This document shows positions 6,883-14,419 of a DNA stretch of 23,479 bases, in pieces; the stretch's first letter is position 1; each line of letters begins with the position of its first letter. The notes beneath the pieces were generated by a model that saw only the letters and a program-made list of their open reading frames with translations, did no database searches and was not told the DNA's origin. Origin of the DNA: Clostridia bacterium (GTDB lineage: Bacteria; Bacillota_A; Clostridia; Christensenellales; Aristaeellaceae); assembly GCA_017620455.1 (NCBI GenBank), contig JAFZQK010000073.1, forward strand, positions 1 to 23,479. The letters are read 5' to 3'. Position numbers and translations under genes: made by a program.

Positions 6883-8130
6883 ATGAAAAAATGTTTGATC
6901 CTGCTCCTGGCGTGCGTGATGATCCTTTCCTCGTGCGCCCCGGCCCTGGCCCTGGGCTTCCTTTTCGGCGGCAGCGGGGGCAGCATGCGCTATGTTTCCG
7001 TGCCGGAAAAAGCCATCGAGGGCCTTGTCTACGCCCGGGTGGTGGCCGGGAACGCAGACGGAAGCAAACTCCTCATCGACAGCCAGGATTCCAAACTGTT
7101 CCTGTGGGACATGCAGAAGGGCGAGCGTATCCCCGTTTCCCTGCCCCGGACCCAGGACGCGGAAGCGCTGACGCAGGCCATGATGATGGGCACCGATATG
7201 TTTATGAAGCTCAAACGGGAGCAGCGGGAAGCCTATCTGCAAAATAAGCAGGAGGCCATGGACGAATATCTGACCGCGCACGGCCTCACTGTCTTTGAAA
7301 ACCTGGATCAGATCGTGGACTGCCTGGCGCAGGACGGCCGTTATGTGTACCGCTCCCGCTGCACGGCCCTGAACGACCGCTTCGCGCTGGTGGAATACGG
7401 CAGCGCCATTTGCCTGGGGATCGACCTGGAGACCGGCAAAGCCTATGCGGTGAACGGCCTTTCCGGGATCTATCCCGCCCTGTGCGAAAACCGGGTGCTC
7501 TGCTCAGAAGGGTTCCTGGACCTGGCCACGGGGGAGGTAAGCATCCCGGAGGAGCCGGAGGGCTGGACCGGCGAGGATGAAACAATGAAGGACCTGGAGA
7601 TCGCTGCGGCCTCCCGCGTTCTGATGCTTCCGGGGGAATTGCGCTTTCTGGGCGTTTATTACACAGCCTGGGAACGGACCGAAAACGACATGCTCCGCAC
7701 GGAATACCTGATCCTCCGGGATCTGAACGGCGTATCCCGGTGCGTTTCCCTGGGGGAATGCAGCATGAGCAAAGCCGCCGACCAGCTCCTCCTTACGGAA
7801 AACGAGCGGTATGCCCTGGTCCTCAACAGCAGCACCGTATCCATGTACGGCGCAAACCTGGTGGATCTTACCGCCGGGGAAGTCAGACATATCGACGGCC
7901 TGCTGCCCGTGGGCGCAGCGGGGGACAAGTTCCTGTGCTATGATATGAAGCAGTACAAGCCCTGCCTGCTGGACCCGGCGACCGGGAAGACCGAGGGCAT
8001 CCGCACGGTCACGTCCCCGGGCGATCCCGAATGGGTGGGGCCCATCACGCCCTTTATGGGCGCGGCCTTCAACGGGAAGCTGCTCTTCCCCCAGCGGGAA
8101 AGATACCAGGGCTATCTGATTCTGGAATAA
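6883..8130 (+). CDS. Secreted or lipid-anchored protein of unknown function, propeller-like
   Basis: I do not recognise a family. The 415-residue product has an export signal (MKKCLILLLACVMILSSCAP). LSSC (Cys18) fits a lipobox, so lipoprotein processing is likely; cleavage after ALA is the alternative. The mature part is a series of short beta-strand blades with recurring phrases such as KLFLWDMQKGERIPV, ICLGIDLETGKAYAV, FLDLATGEVSI, NLVDLTAGEVRHI and CLLDPATGKTEGI, about 40-90 residues apart, suggesting a WD40- or PQQ-like propeller. A helical stretch at about 90-135 (TQAMMMGTDMFMKLKREQRE...) interrupts the early blades. GGAGG lies eight bases before the ATG. A TTGACT at 6796-6801 may be a weak promoter -35. 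The NUDIX gene follows after 12 bases. A role in surface sensing or binding is possible but unproven. Confidence 0.72.
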   Translation: MKKCLILLLACVMILSSCAPALALGFLFGGSGGSMRYVSVPEKAIEGLVYARVVAGNADGSKLLIDSQDSKLFLWDMQKGERIPVSLPRTQDAEALTQAMMMGTDMFMKLKREQREAYLQNKQEAMDEYLTAHGLTVFENLDQIVDCLAQDGRYVYRSRCTALNDRFALVEYGSAICLGIDLETGKAYAVNGLSGIYPALCENRVLCSEGFLDLATGEVSIPEEPEGWTGEDETMKDLEIAAASRVLMLPGELRFLGVYYTAWERTENDMLRTEYLILRDLNGVSRCVSLGECSMSKAADQLLLTENERYALVLNSSTVSMYGANLVDLTAGEVRHIDGLLPVGAAGDKFLCYDMKQYKPCLLDPATGKTEGIRTVTSPGDPEWVGPITPFMGAAFNGKLLFPQRERYQGYLILE

Positions 8131-8142
8131 GCAAAGGAGAAA

Positions 8143-8622
8143 ATGAACGTGGCGGATTATATCCTGGATCTAAGAAAAACCGTGGGCCATCGGTGCCTGT
8201 TGCAGGTGGGGGCCAGCGTGATCGTTGAGGACCGGCAGGGCCGGATCCTGCTGGAGAAGCGCACGGACAACGGGCTGTGGGGCTATCCCGGCGGCGGCAC
8301 GGAGCTGGACGAGCGGGTGGAGGACGCGGCGAAAAGGGAGCTGCTGGAAGAAACGGGGCTCACCGCGAACAGCATGGCCCTCTTCGGCGTGTTCTCCGGC
8401 CCGGAAACCCACTATGTTTACCCCAACGGCGACGAAGTCAGCAATGTGGACGTCGTGTTCCTCTGCCGGAACTGGACAGGGACGATCCGCCCCCAGAAGG
8501 AAGAGGTATCGGAGATCCGCTTCTTCTCCGCCGCGGACATGCCCCCCGTGGAGCAGCTGTCCCCGCCCATCCGCCCGGCGCTGCTGAAATGGCGGGAAGG
8601 GAAACGACAAAACGCTTTTTGA
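8143..8622 (+). CDS. NUDIX hydrolase
   Basis: Predicted Mg2+-dependent pyrophosphohydrolase of nucleoside diphosphates linked to another moiety. The 159-residue product has a perfect Nudix box from Gly51 to Leu73: Gly51-x5-Glu57-x7-Arg65-Glu66-Leu67-x-Glu69-Glu70-x-Gly72-Leu73, preceded by the LWGYPGG strand. The layout, including the N-terminal LQVGASVIVEDRQGRILLEKR strand and the downstream PNGDEVSNVDVVFLCR, fits the ADP-ribose pyrophosphatase / MutT-like branch, but the substrate cannot be assigned. AAAGGAG precedes the ATG closely. It is 12 bases after the secreted-protein gene, so the two are probably cotranscribed, and it ends before a hairpin plus terminator. Confidence 0.93.
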   Translation: MNVADYILDLRKTVGHRCLLQVGASVIVEDRQGRILLEKRTDNGLWGYPGGGTELDERVEDAAKRELLEETGLTANSMALFGVFSGPETHYVYPNGDEVSNVDVVFLCRNWTGTIRPQKEEVSEIRFFSAADMPPVEQLSPPIRPALLKWREGKRQNAF

Positions 8623-8633
8623 GGTTAATGATA

Positions 8634-8677
8634 TTGGGGGAAACCGCTCTTTGGGGCCAAAGAACGGTTTCCCCCAA
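8634..8677 (+). repeat. Palindromic repeat, short copy (family shared with 23051-23190)
   Basis: TTGGGGGAAACCG (8634-8646) pairs perfectly with CGGTTTCCCCCAA (8665-8677), and inner TCTTTGG pairs with CCAAAGA, leaving one C/A mismatch and almost no loop. Its left 21 bases match 23051-23071 with one difference, and 18 bases of its right arm (from AAAGAACGG) match the end of the same 23 kb element exactly. It lies immediately before the NUDIX terminator. Confidence 0.85.
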
Positions 8678-8710
8678 CCCCCCTTCCGAGAAAGCGGCTG
8701 GGGGTTTTTT
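8676..8710 (+). terminator. Intrinsic terminator of the NUDIX transcript
   Basis: AACCCCC (8676-8682) pairs with GGGGGTT (8700-8706), inner CCG with CGG, followed by a six-T run (8705-8710). The stem abuts the preceding palindrome. Confidence 0.75.
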
Positions 8711-8766
8711 CGTAAAAAAGCAATTCCATCCATCCGCTTTCTTGGCAGAAGAAAAAACAGATATAT

Positions 8767-8796
8767 AAAAAATCCCCAGCCGGTTTTCGGAGGGGG
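8767..8796 (-). terminator. Intrinsic terminator of the acyl-ligase/ACP/oxoamine-synthase transcript
   Basis: Read on the minus strand: CCCC and CCG pair with CGG and GGGG around a five-base loop, with a CT/CT internal mismatch, followed by ATTTTTT (8773-8767). Its sequence mirrors the NUDIX terminator on the other strand (both carry CCG...CGGCTGGGG and then a T run). Confidence 0.75.
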
Positions 8797-8799
8797 CGC

Positions 8800-8834
8800 G
8801 GGGGGACCGCTTTTGACACAAAAACAGTCCCCCC
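8800..8834 (-). repeat. Diverged palindromic repeat between the fusion gene and its terminator
   Basis: GGGGGGAC (8800-8807) pairs with GTCCCCCC (8827-8834), with inner TTTTG (8811-8815) and CAAAA (8819-8823). Order and spacing copy the 8634-8677 palindrome plus terminator in mirror orientation, and the arms share the G-run, the ACCGC element and the T-rich inner stem. It lies 16 bases after the fusion gene's stop. Confidence 0.7.
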
Positions 8835-8850
8835 GCAAATTCTATCACGC

Positions 8851-11800
8851 TTACTCCGGCAGTTGGATGCCTGCTTCTTTGGCGCATTCTACCAGCTTGT
8901 CCAGGGCCTCCACGATCTCCTCGGGCTTGTGCTCGCTGATGACGCAGAAGCGCAGCCGGGCCTTGTTCTTGGGCACGGCGGGATACACCGCCGGAGGCAC
9001 GATGACGCCCTTTTTGCGCAGGCGGTTGCTCAGCTCCCAGGCGTCCTCGTCGCTGCCCACCAGGATGGGCAGAATGGCCGTTTCGCCGGCCAGGCAGGTG
9101 TTCAGGTGGCGCTTGTGCGCTTCCTCATAGAAGCATTTGATGTTCCGGTGCAGCCGCTGCACGATGGTGTGATCCTTCTGCAGCAGGCGGATGGCCTCCA
9201 GGCTGGCGCCGGCCAGCGCCGGGGAAATGCCCACGGAGAACACGAACCCGGGCAGGTTGTAGCGCATGTAATCGATGATGGCGTGGCTGCCGGCCAGGTA
9301 GCCGCCGCAGGTGCCCAGGCCCTTGGACAGCGTGCCGTACTTGATGTCGATATCGTCCGGGGCCAGGCCGAAATACTCGTCCACGCCGCCGCCGGTTTCG
9401 CCGATGACGCAGGCGGAGTGCGCCTCGTCTACCATCAGGAAGCAGCCGTATTTTTTCTTCAGCTTCACGAAATCCGGCACCGGCGCGATATCGCCGTCCA
9501 TGGAATAAGCGCCTTCGATGACGATGAGCACTTTGGCGAACTTATGCCGCTGATTGCGCAGGATGCTCTCCAGGGCGTTCACGTCGTTGTGAGGGAAGGG
9601 CTTGGCGGTGGCCTGGCTCAGGCGGCAGCCCTGCTCGATGGAATTGTGGGCGATGGCGTCGTAGACGATCAGATCGCCCTTGCCACAGAAATTGCCCACG
9701 CAGGTGACGTTGGTGCTGTGGCCGCCCACCAGCACCAGGGCGGTCTCGGTGTGCTTCCATTCGGCGATGGCGGCTTCCAGCTCCTTGTGCAGCGTCTTTT
9801 CCCCGGCCAGCAGGCGGCTGCCGGAGGCGGAGGTGCCGTACTTGTCGATGGCGGCCTTCGCGGCGTCCATGGTTTCCTTGCGGCCGCTCATGCCCACGTA
9901 ATTGTAGGAGCCGAAATCCAGCATCCACTGCTCGTCCACGTAGCTCTTATCCAGCAGGGGCGAATCGTGGGCCACGAAATAGGGGTTCTCCTGGCCTTCG
10001 CCCATGAGGGACTGATAGCGCTTTTCAAACGCCTTGTATTCCGGCGAATCCTCGAACCGGGTGATGGGGGTCACCGGCTCCTGGCTCTCGGCGCCGCTGC
10101 TTTCATAGGCCACGTCGCCCCGGACCTTGGCGTACAGAAGGGAGGACAGGTCGTTGACGGTGGTGCACTTGCCGTATTCCTCGGTGGGGATCAGCACGTT
10201 GAACTGCTCTTCGATCTTGAGGCTCATGCCCAGCACCTGCAGGCTGTCGCCCCCCAGTTCGTCGATGAAGTGCGCGTCGTCCCGGATCTGCTCCGCCGGC
10301 ACGTCCAGGGTCTCGGCGTACACCCGGCGCACCTTCTGTTTGATCTCCTCCATCTGCAGATCGGAGGGGGTGTTCGCCTCCTGCACCAGGGATTTTTCCT
10401 CGCTCTGGCCCGCGGCGTCCCTGCGGTTGAAATCAATATCCCGGTAGGCCAGCTTGCCGTCCTCGATGTCCTTTTTCAGCGCCAGGCGCTTGATCTTGAT
10501 GCCGCCGGCGGTCTGGAACCTTTCGGGGGTGGCCAGCACGCGGTTGACCCTTTTCAGGGTGGGCAGGGTGCTGTTGATGCGGCGCACCTGGCCCATGATG
10601 CCGGAAATGTATTCCTCATCCCGGAAATGCTGGCCCAGGTTGATCACCAGGGTAATATCCTCATAGTCCACGGCGCCCTTTTTCTTCCCGGGCAGGTGGG
10701 GGTGCGGGATATGGGAAAGCAGGCCTTCCTTCTCCTGCTTCTTTCCCTGGGCCTTCACGCCCAGCACGCAGAACTGCTCCACGCCCTCCAGGGCGCCGAA
10801 AGCGTCCTCGATCTCGTCCGGATACACGTTTTCGCCGGACTCGTTGATGATCACGTCCTTGGCCCGACCTTCCACGTACATGCGGCTGCCCTTTTCCAGG
10901 CGCACCACGTCGCCGGTGCGGAACCAGCCGTCCTCGTCCTTCTGGGGGGGCAGCAGCTTCCCGTCCGCCAGGCGGCCGGTGTGGATGGTGTCGCCCCGGA
11001 TGTACATTTCGCCCCGATTGCTCTTTTCCCCGTCGCTCTGCACCCGGTATTCGGCGCTGGACAGCGGCCGGCCCACGGAGCCGGAGGTGCGGGTGATGAC
11101 GTTCATGTTGGTTTCCACGCTGGTGATGCCCGTTTCCGTCATGCCGAAGCCGGACACCGTATAGTAGCCCAGGGCGCTCAGGGTGCGCATATGCTCCTTG
11201 GGGGTATGGCTGCCCCCCAGGATGATGCAGCGCACGTCCGGCCCCAGGATCTGGCTGACCACGGATTTGAAAAGCACATTCCGGGCAAAATCCAGCCCGA
11301 AGCCGGGCGCTACGGTCTGCAGCGCCAGGGAAATGCCCCGCAGGGTCTTGAACGCGGCGCGCTTGCCCGGCTTTTCCTTGGCCACCTTCTTGTTCAGCGC
11401 CACGCACAGGTTATTGGCCAGCAGCGGCACCGCCATCAGGTGGGTGATCCTGAAATGCTGGGCGGTCTTCTGGATGCACTGGGGGCTGCGGTCGTGAAGA
11501 TAAACGGTTTCATACCCCAGGAAATGGATCCACTGCAGGCACACCATGAAGCCGAACACGTGATGATAGGGCAGGAAGGCCAGGTTCCGCCGGGGCTCGT
11601 CGCAGATGATGCGGCGGTTGGCCTTGTAAAGCAGTTCGGAATTGAGCACCTGGGCGCACACGGCCTTTTCGTCGTACACGAACACCCGGCTGGTATCCGT
11701 AGTGCCGGAGGTGCACAGGGCCACCTTGCCGCCGAAGGGCAGATCCGCTTCCTGGGCCTGCTCCATGCCCTCCTTGAGCTGGCGGAGGGTAAACTGGGGC

Positions 11801-12201
11801 ACGTTCGCAAGCGACAGCCGCTTGCCCTTGCCGATCAGGGCGACGGCCCCGGCCTGGCGCAGCAGATAGGCGGTCATATCGTCGTTCAGGCTGAAATCCA
11901 GCAGCAGCGCGTGATACCCCGCGGCAATCACGCCCCAGAACACCCAGAAGTATTCCGGGCAGGTATCCAGCTGGATGCCCACGAACCGGCCGGCATTGCC
12001 GCCGCCCAGGGCGTCGCGCAGCTGGCCCGCGCAGCGCAGGGCGCTGCGGCGGTATTCGGCGAAGGTGATCTTTCCTTCCCCGTCTTCGCCCTCCAGCCAC
12101 CGGGCGGCCACCTTGTCGCCGTCCTGGCAGATCAGCTCGAACAGGTTTTTCAGCGTCATTTCTTCCCGCAATTTTTCGCTGCGGGCGAGCACGTTGCTCA
12201 T
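8851..12201 (-). CDS. Three-domain fusion: acyl-AMP ligase, acyl carrier protein, alpha-oxoamine synthase
   Basis: Predicted 1116-residue cytoplasmic enzyme. Residues about 15-590 are an AMP-forming acyl ligase: A3 loop CTSGTTDTSR (163-172, atypical; usually TSGTTG-x-PK), GFGMTETG (351-358), WFRTGD (426-431), GRAKDVIINESGENVYP (445-461) and A10-like GGIKIKR (566-572). Residues about 618-695 are a carrier domain with phosphopantetheine site GGDSL (Ser653). Residues about 735-1110 are a PLP-dependent alpha-oxoamine synthase: GTSASGSRLLAG (789-800), His852, DEAHS (925-929) and PLP lysine Lys960 in GTLSKGLG. Family knowledge: such synthases (serine palmitoyltransferase, BioF, Kbl, PigH) condense acyl thioesters with amino acids and release CO2. 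Inference: a fatty acid is adenylated, loaded on Ser653 and condensed in cis to a 2-amino-3-ketone. The start is ATG 12201, with AAAGAGGG upstream. It follows the reductase gene by 31 bases. Confidence 0.9.
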   Translation of the reverse strand: MSNVLARSEKLREEMTLKNLFELICQDGDKVAARWLEGEDGEGKITFAEYRRSALRCAGQLRDALGGGNAGRFVGIQLDTCPEYFWVFWGVIAAGYHALLLDFSLNDDMTAYLLRQAGAVALIGKGKRLSLANVPQFTLRQLKEGMEQAQEADLPFGGKVALCTSGTTDTSRVFVYDEKAVCAQVLNSELLYKANRRIICDEPRRNLAFLPYHHVFGFMVCLQWIHFLGYETVYLHDRSPQCIQKTAQHFRITHLMAVPLLANNLCVALNKKVAKEKPGKRAAFKTLRGISLALQTVAPGFGLDFARNVLFKSVVSQILGPDVRCIILGGSHTPKEHMRTLSALGYYTVSGFGMTETGITSVETNMNVITRTSGSVGRPLSSAEYRVQSDGEKSNRGEMYIRGDTIHTGRLADGKLLPPQKDEDGWFRTGDVVRLEKGSRMYVEGRAKDVIINESGENVYPDEIEDAFGALEGVEQFCVLGVKAQGKKQEKEGLLSHIPHPHLPGKKKGAVDYEDITLVINLGQHFRDEEYISGIMGQVRRINSTLPTLKRVNRVLATPERFQTAGGIKIKRLALKKDIEDGKLAYRDIDFNRRDAAGQSEEKSLVQEANTPSDLQMEEIKQKVRRVYAETLDVPAEQIRDDAHFIDELGGDSLQVLGMSLKIEEQFNVLIPTEEYGKCTTVNDLSSLLYAKVRGDVAYESSGAESQEPVTPITRFEDSPEYKAFEKRYQSLMGEGQENPYFVAHDSPLLDKSYVDEQWMLDFGSYNYVGMSGRKETMDAAKAAIDKYGTSASGSRLLAGEKTLHKELEAAIAEWKHTETALVLVGGHSTNVTCVGNFCGKGDLIVYDAIAHNSIEQGCRLSQATAKPFPHNDVNALESILRNQRHKFAKVLIVIEGAYSMDGDIAPVPDFVKLKKKYGCFLMVDEAHSACVIGETGGGVDEYFGLAPDDIDIKYGTLSKGLGTCGGYLAGSHAIIDYMRYNLPGFVFSVGISPALAGASLEAIRLLQKDHTIVQRLHRNIKCFYEEAHKRHLNTCLAGETAILPILVGSDEDAWELSNRLRKKGVIVPPAVYPAVPKNKARLRFCVISEHKPEEIVEALDKLVECAKEAGIQLPE

Positions 12202-12232
12202 ATTTGGCGTACCCTCTTTCTGTATCGCGGCG

Positions 12233-13051
12233 TTACAGGCTTTTTCGGTAATAAGAGCCGATGATGCGGTCAAAGGCCCAGGCGGGCAGCACGTCGTGCA
12301 GGATCACCGCCAGGCGCTGATCCGCGCTGGCGACGCGCAGGCGGCGGGGCAGACGGCGCTTTTCCAGCGCCTTTGCGATCCTTTCGCCCAGTTTGTCCGG
12401 GTCGCTGCCGTTTTCCTCGTCGTGGGCGATCCGGGCCGTGCCCAGATCGAAATGGGCCTTATAGGGCGAATCCGGGGTGATCCCCGCTGAGTGCCGCCGA
12501 TAAGCCCGGGATCCGCTGCGGTGGTCCCCCGGCTCCACCAGCATCACTTCGATGCCGAAGGGCTTCACTTCCAGGGCCAGGCATTCCGAATACCCCTCCA
12601 CCGCATGCTTGCTGGCGGTGTACGCCCCCTCGAAGGGGATGCCCAGCAGCCCGTTGATGGAGGAAAAATTCACGATCCGCCCGCGGCCCCGCTTCCGCAT
12701 CAGGGGAAGCGCCCGGGAAATCATGGCCGCCTGGCCGAAGAAATTGGTTTCCATCACCTGGCGCAGTTCCTCCGTGGGGTAGCTTTCGCAGGCGCCCAGG
12801 ATCAGCATGCCGGCGCAGTTCACCAGGATGTCCGGCGGGCCGAAGGCCGCTTCCGCCTCCCGGCAAAACGCGTCCATGCTGTCCGGGTCCGTCACGTCCA
12901 GCGGCAGGCAGCGGCAGCCCTCCACGGTTTTCCCGTTTCCGAAGGACCGGGCGCCGGCCGCCACCCGGAAACCGTGCCGGGCCAGGGCCCGGGCCGTATG
13001 CAGCCCCAGTCCGCTGGAAGCCCCGGTGATCCAAACCACCTGCCCTTTCAC
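12233..13051 (-). CDS. Short-chain dehydrogenase/reductase, candidate 3-keto lipid reductase
   Basis: Classical SDR of 272 residues. It has the cofactor loop TGASSGLG (9-16), a DVTD motif (52-55), NCAG in place of NNAG (78-81), the catalytic Ser in NFSS (about 131), Tyr144-x3-Lys148 (YTASK) and the VEPGDHRSG segment after strand six. Arg35 without an acidic residue at the end of strand two suggests NADPH preference (inference). The start is the GTG at 13049-13051, because AGGAGG lies nine bases upstream; the TTG at 13075 would place that site inside the gene. It precedes the ligase-ACP-oxoamine synthase fusion by 31 bases, which suggests it reduces the 3-keto condensation product, as 3-ketosphinganine reductases do. 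A general SDR role on another carbonyl remains possible. Confidence 0.9.
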   Translation of the reverse strand: MKGQVVWITGASSGLGLHTARALARHGFRVAAGARSFGNGKTVEGCRCLPLDVTDPDSMDAFCREAEAAFGPPDILVNCAGMLILGACESYPTEELRQVMETNFFGQAAMISRALPLMRKRGRGRIVNFSSINGLLGIPFEGAYTASKHAVEGYSECLALEVKPFGIEVMLVEPGDHRSGSRAYRRHSAGITPDSPYKAHFDLGTARIAHDEENGSDPDKLGERIAKALEKRRLPRRLRVASADQRLAVILHDVLPAWAFDRIIGSYYRKSL

Positions 13052-13120
13052 AGCCCCCGCCCTCCTTTTGTCCAAGGGTGTTTCCGCCCGCCGTGAAAAA
13101 GGGCGCGCAGAATCTTATAC

Positions 13121-13149
13121 ATTATACGCCAAATTGTGATATAATGCAA
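13121..13149 (-). promoter_or_regulatory. Candidate promoter of the SDR / fusion operon
   Basis: On the minus strand a perfect TATAAT (13121-13126) follows TTGCAT (13144-13149, three of six) at a 17-base spacing. The -35 overlaps the -10 of the opposing rlmI promoter, so the two polymerases would compete. Confidence 0.55.
13137..13145 (+). promoter_or_regulatory. Extended -10 promoter of the RlmI-type gene
   Basis: TG-A-TATAAT (13137-13145) is a perfect extended -10; no good -35 is visible at 16-18 bases. The predicted start is near 13152. Confidence 0.6.
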
Positions 13150-13151
13150 AT

Positions 13152-13178
13152 GCCGGGGCAAAAGAAACCCGCCCCGGC
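13152..13178 (+). promoter_or_regulatory. Hairpin at the predicted 5' end of the RlmI-type mRNA
   Basis: GCCGGGGC (13152-13159) pairs perfectly with GCCCCGGC (13171-13178) around an 11-base loop. No T tract follows. It would begin at or within a base or two of the transcript start. Confidence 0.5.
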
Positions 13179-13243
13179 GCAGAAAATGCGGAAAAAATAC
13201 CTTGCGCGGCGCAAAAACCGCGCCGGATCAAAGGAGAAACAGC

Positions 13244-14416
13244 ATGGCGGACGTGATCTTGCTTCCGGGAAAAGAAAAACGGGTATACAGCGGCCATCCC
13301 TGGGTGTTCCGCAGCGACATCGCCCGCACCAAAGGCGATCCCCAGCCCGGGGACACCGTGCGGGTCACCTCCTCCGCCGGGCGGTTTCTGTGCATGGCGG
13401 CCTACAATCCCCGCTCCCAGATCGCCCTGCGGCTGCTCAGCCGGAAGGACGCCCCCATCGACGAGGATTTCATCCGCGCCCGGGTGCGCCGGGCCGTCGA
13501 TTACCGGCGCAGCTTTGCGGATCTGCGCTCCTGCCGGCTGATCTTCGCCGAATCCGACGGCCTGCCCGCGGTGATCGCCGACGCCTTCGGGGACGTGATC
13601 GTGCTGCAGTGCCTGTGCCTGGGCATGGAAAAATACAAGGACGCCATCTGCGACGCGTTGACGGACGAATTGCATCCGCAAGGCATCTACGAGCGCGGGG
13701 ACGTGCCGGTAAGGGAACTGGAGGGGCTGCCCCAGGTCACCGGCGCCCTCCGGGGCACGATGCCGGACCGGGTGGAAATGACGGAAAACGGCGTTAAGTT
13801 CCTGGTGGACGTGAAGCAGGGGCAGAAGACCGGCTTTTTCCTGGACCAAAAAGAAAACCGCGCCGCCATCGCCCCCTTCGTCCGGGGCAAAACGGTGCTG
13901 GACTGCTTCACCCACACCGGCTCCTTCGCCCTGCACGCGGCGCACTACGGCGCAGAACGGGTCACCGGGGTGGACATCTCTGAATTTGCCTGCGAATGCG
14001 CCCGGGAAAACGCGGCCCTCAACGGCTTTGACAACGTGGATTTCATCGCCGCCAACGCCTTCGATTTCCTCAAGGAGCGCTCCGCCGCCGGGGAGCAGTA
14101 CGACGTGGTGATCCTGGACCCTCCCGCCTTCACCAAATCCCGCGCCGCGGTGGAGGCTGCCGAGCGCGGCTACAAGGAAATCAACCTGCGGGGCATGAAG
14201 CTGGTGAAGAACGGCGGGTATCTCATCACCTGCTCCTGCAGCCAGCACATGCTGCCCGGCCAGTTCCGGGACGTGGTGCTCTCCGCCGCCCGGGACGCCC
14301 GGGTGTCCCTTTTCCAGGCGGAATACCGCACCCAGGGCCGGGATCATCCCATCCTCCCCGCCGCGCCGGAAACCCAGTACTTAAAATGCGGCATTTTCCG
14401 GGTGGACAAGGAGTAA
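13244..14416 (+). CDS. RlmI-type class I SAM-dependent 23S rRNA (cytosine-C5) methyltransferase
   Basis: Predicted 390-residue methyltransferase of the RlmI family (E. coli RlmI makes m5C1962 in 23S rRNA). An N-terminal PUA-like RNA-binding domain (about 1-75, with SGHPWVFRSDI) is followed by the KTGFFLDQKENR motif (195-206). The Rossmann SAM-binding motif VLDCFTHTGSFALHAA (218-233) with VTGVDIS comes next, then the DPPAF catalytic-loop motif (292-296) and the CSCSQHM strand. Length and domain order are normal for the family. AAAGGAG lies a few bases before the ATG at 13244; an upstream TTG in frame has no such site. It is divergent from the SDR/fusion operon, and its stop lies three bases from that of the convergent metallo-hydrolase gene. 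The exact target base is assigned by family only. Confidence 0.93.
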   Translation: MADVILLPGKEKRVYSGHPWVFRSDIARTKGDPQPGDTVRVTSSAGRFLCMAAYNPRSQIALRLLSRKDAPIDEDFIRARVRRAVDYRRSFADLRSCRLIFAESDGLPAVIADAFGDVIVLQCLCLGMEKYKDAICDALTDELHPQGIYERGDVPVRELEGLPQVTGALRGTMPDRVEMTENGVKFLVDVKQGQKTGFFLDQKENRAAIAPFVRGKTVLDCFTHTGSFALHAAHYGAERVTGVDISEFACECARENAALNGFDNVDFIAANAFDFLKERSAAGEQYDVVILDPPAFTKSRAAVEAAERGYKEINLRGMKLVKNGGYLITCSCSQHMLPGQFRDVVLSAARDARVSLFQAEYRTQGRDHPILPAAPETQYLKCGIFRVDKE

Positions 14417-14419
14417 GCG

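Noticed and set aside
8863..12264. A 1133-residue open frame on the plus strand opposite the ligase/ACP/synthase fusion.
   Set aside because: It is an antisense image of a GC-rich gene: histidine-, glycine- and alanine-rich composition, no recognisable domain, and no ribosome-binding site. The minus-strand frame has full domain motifs.
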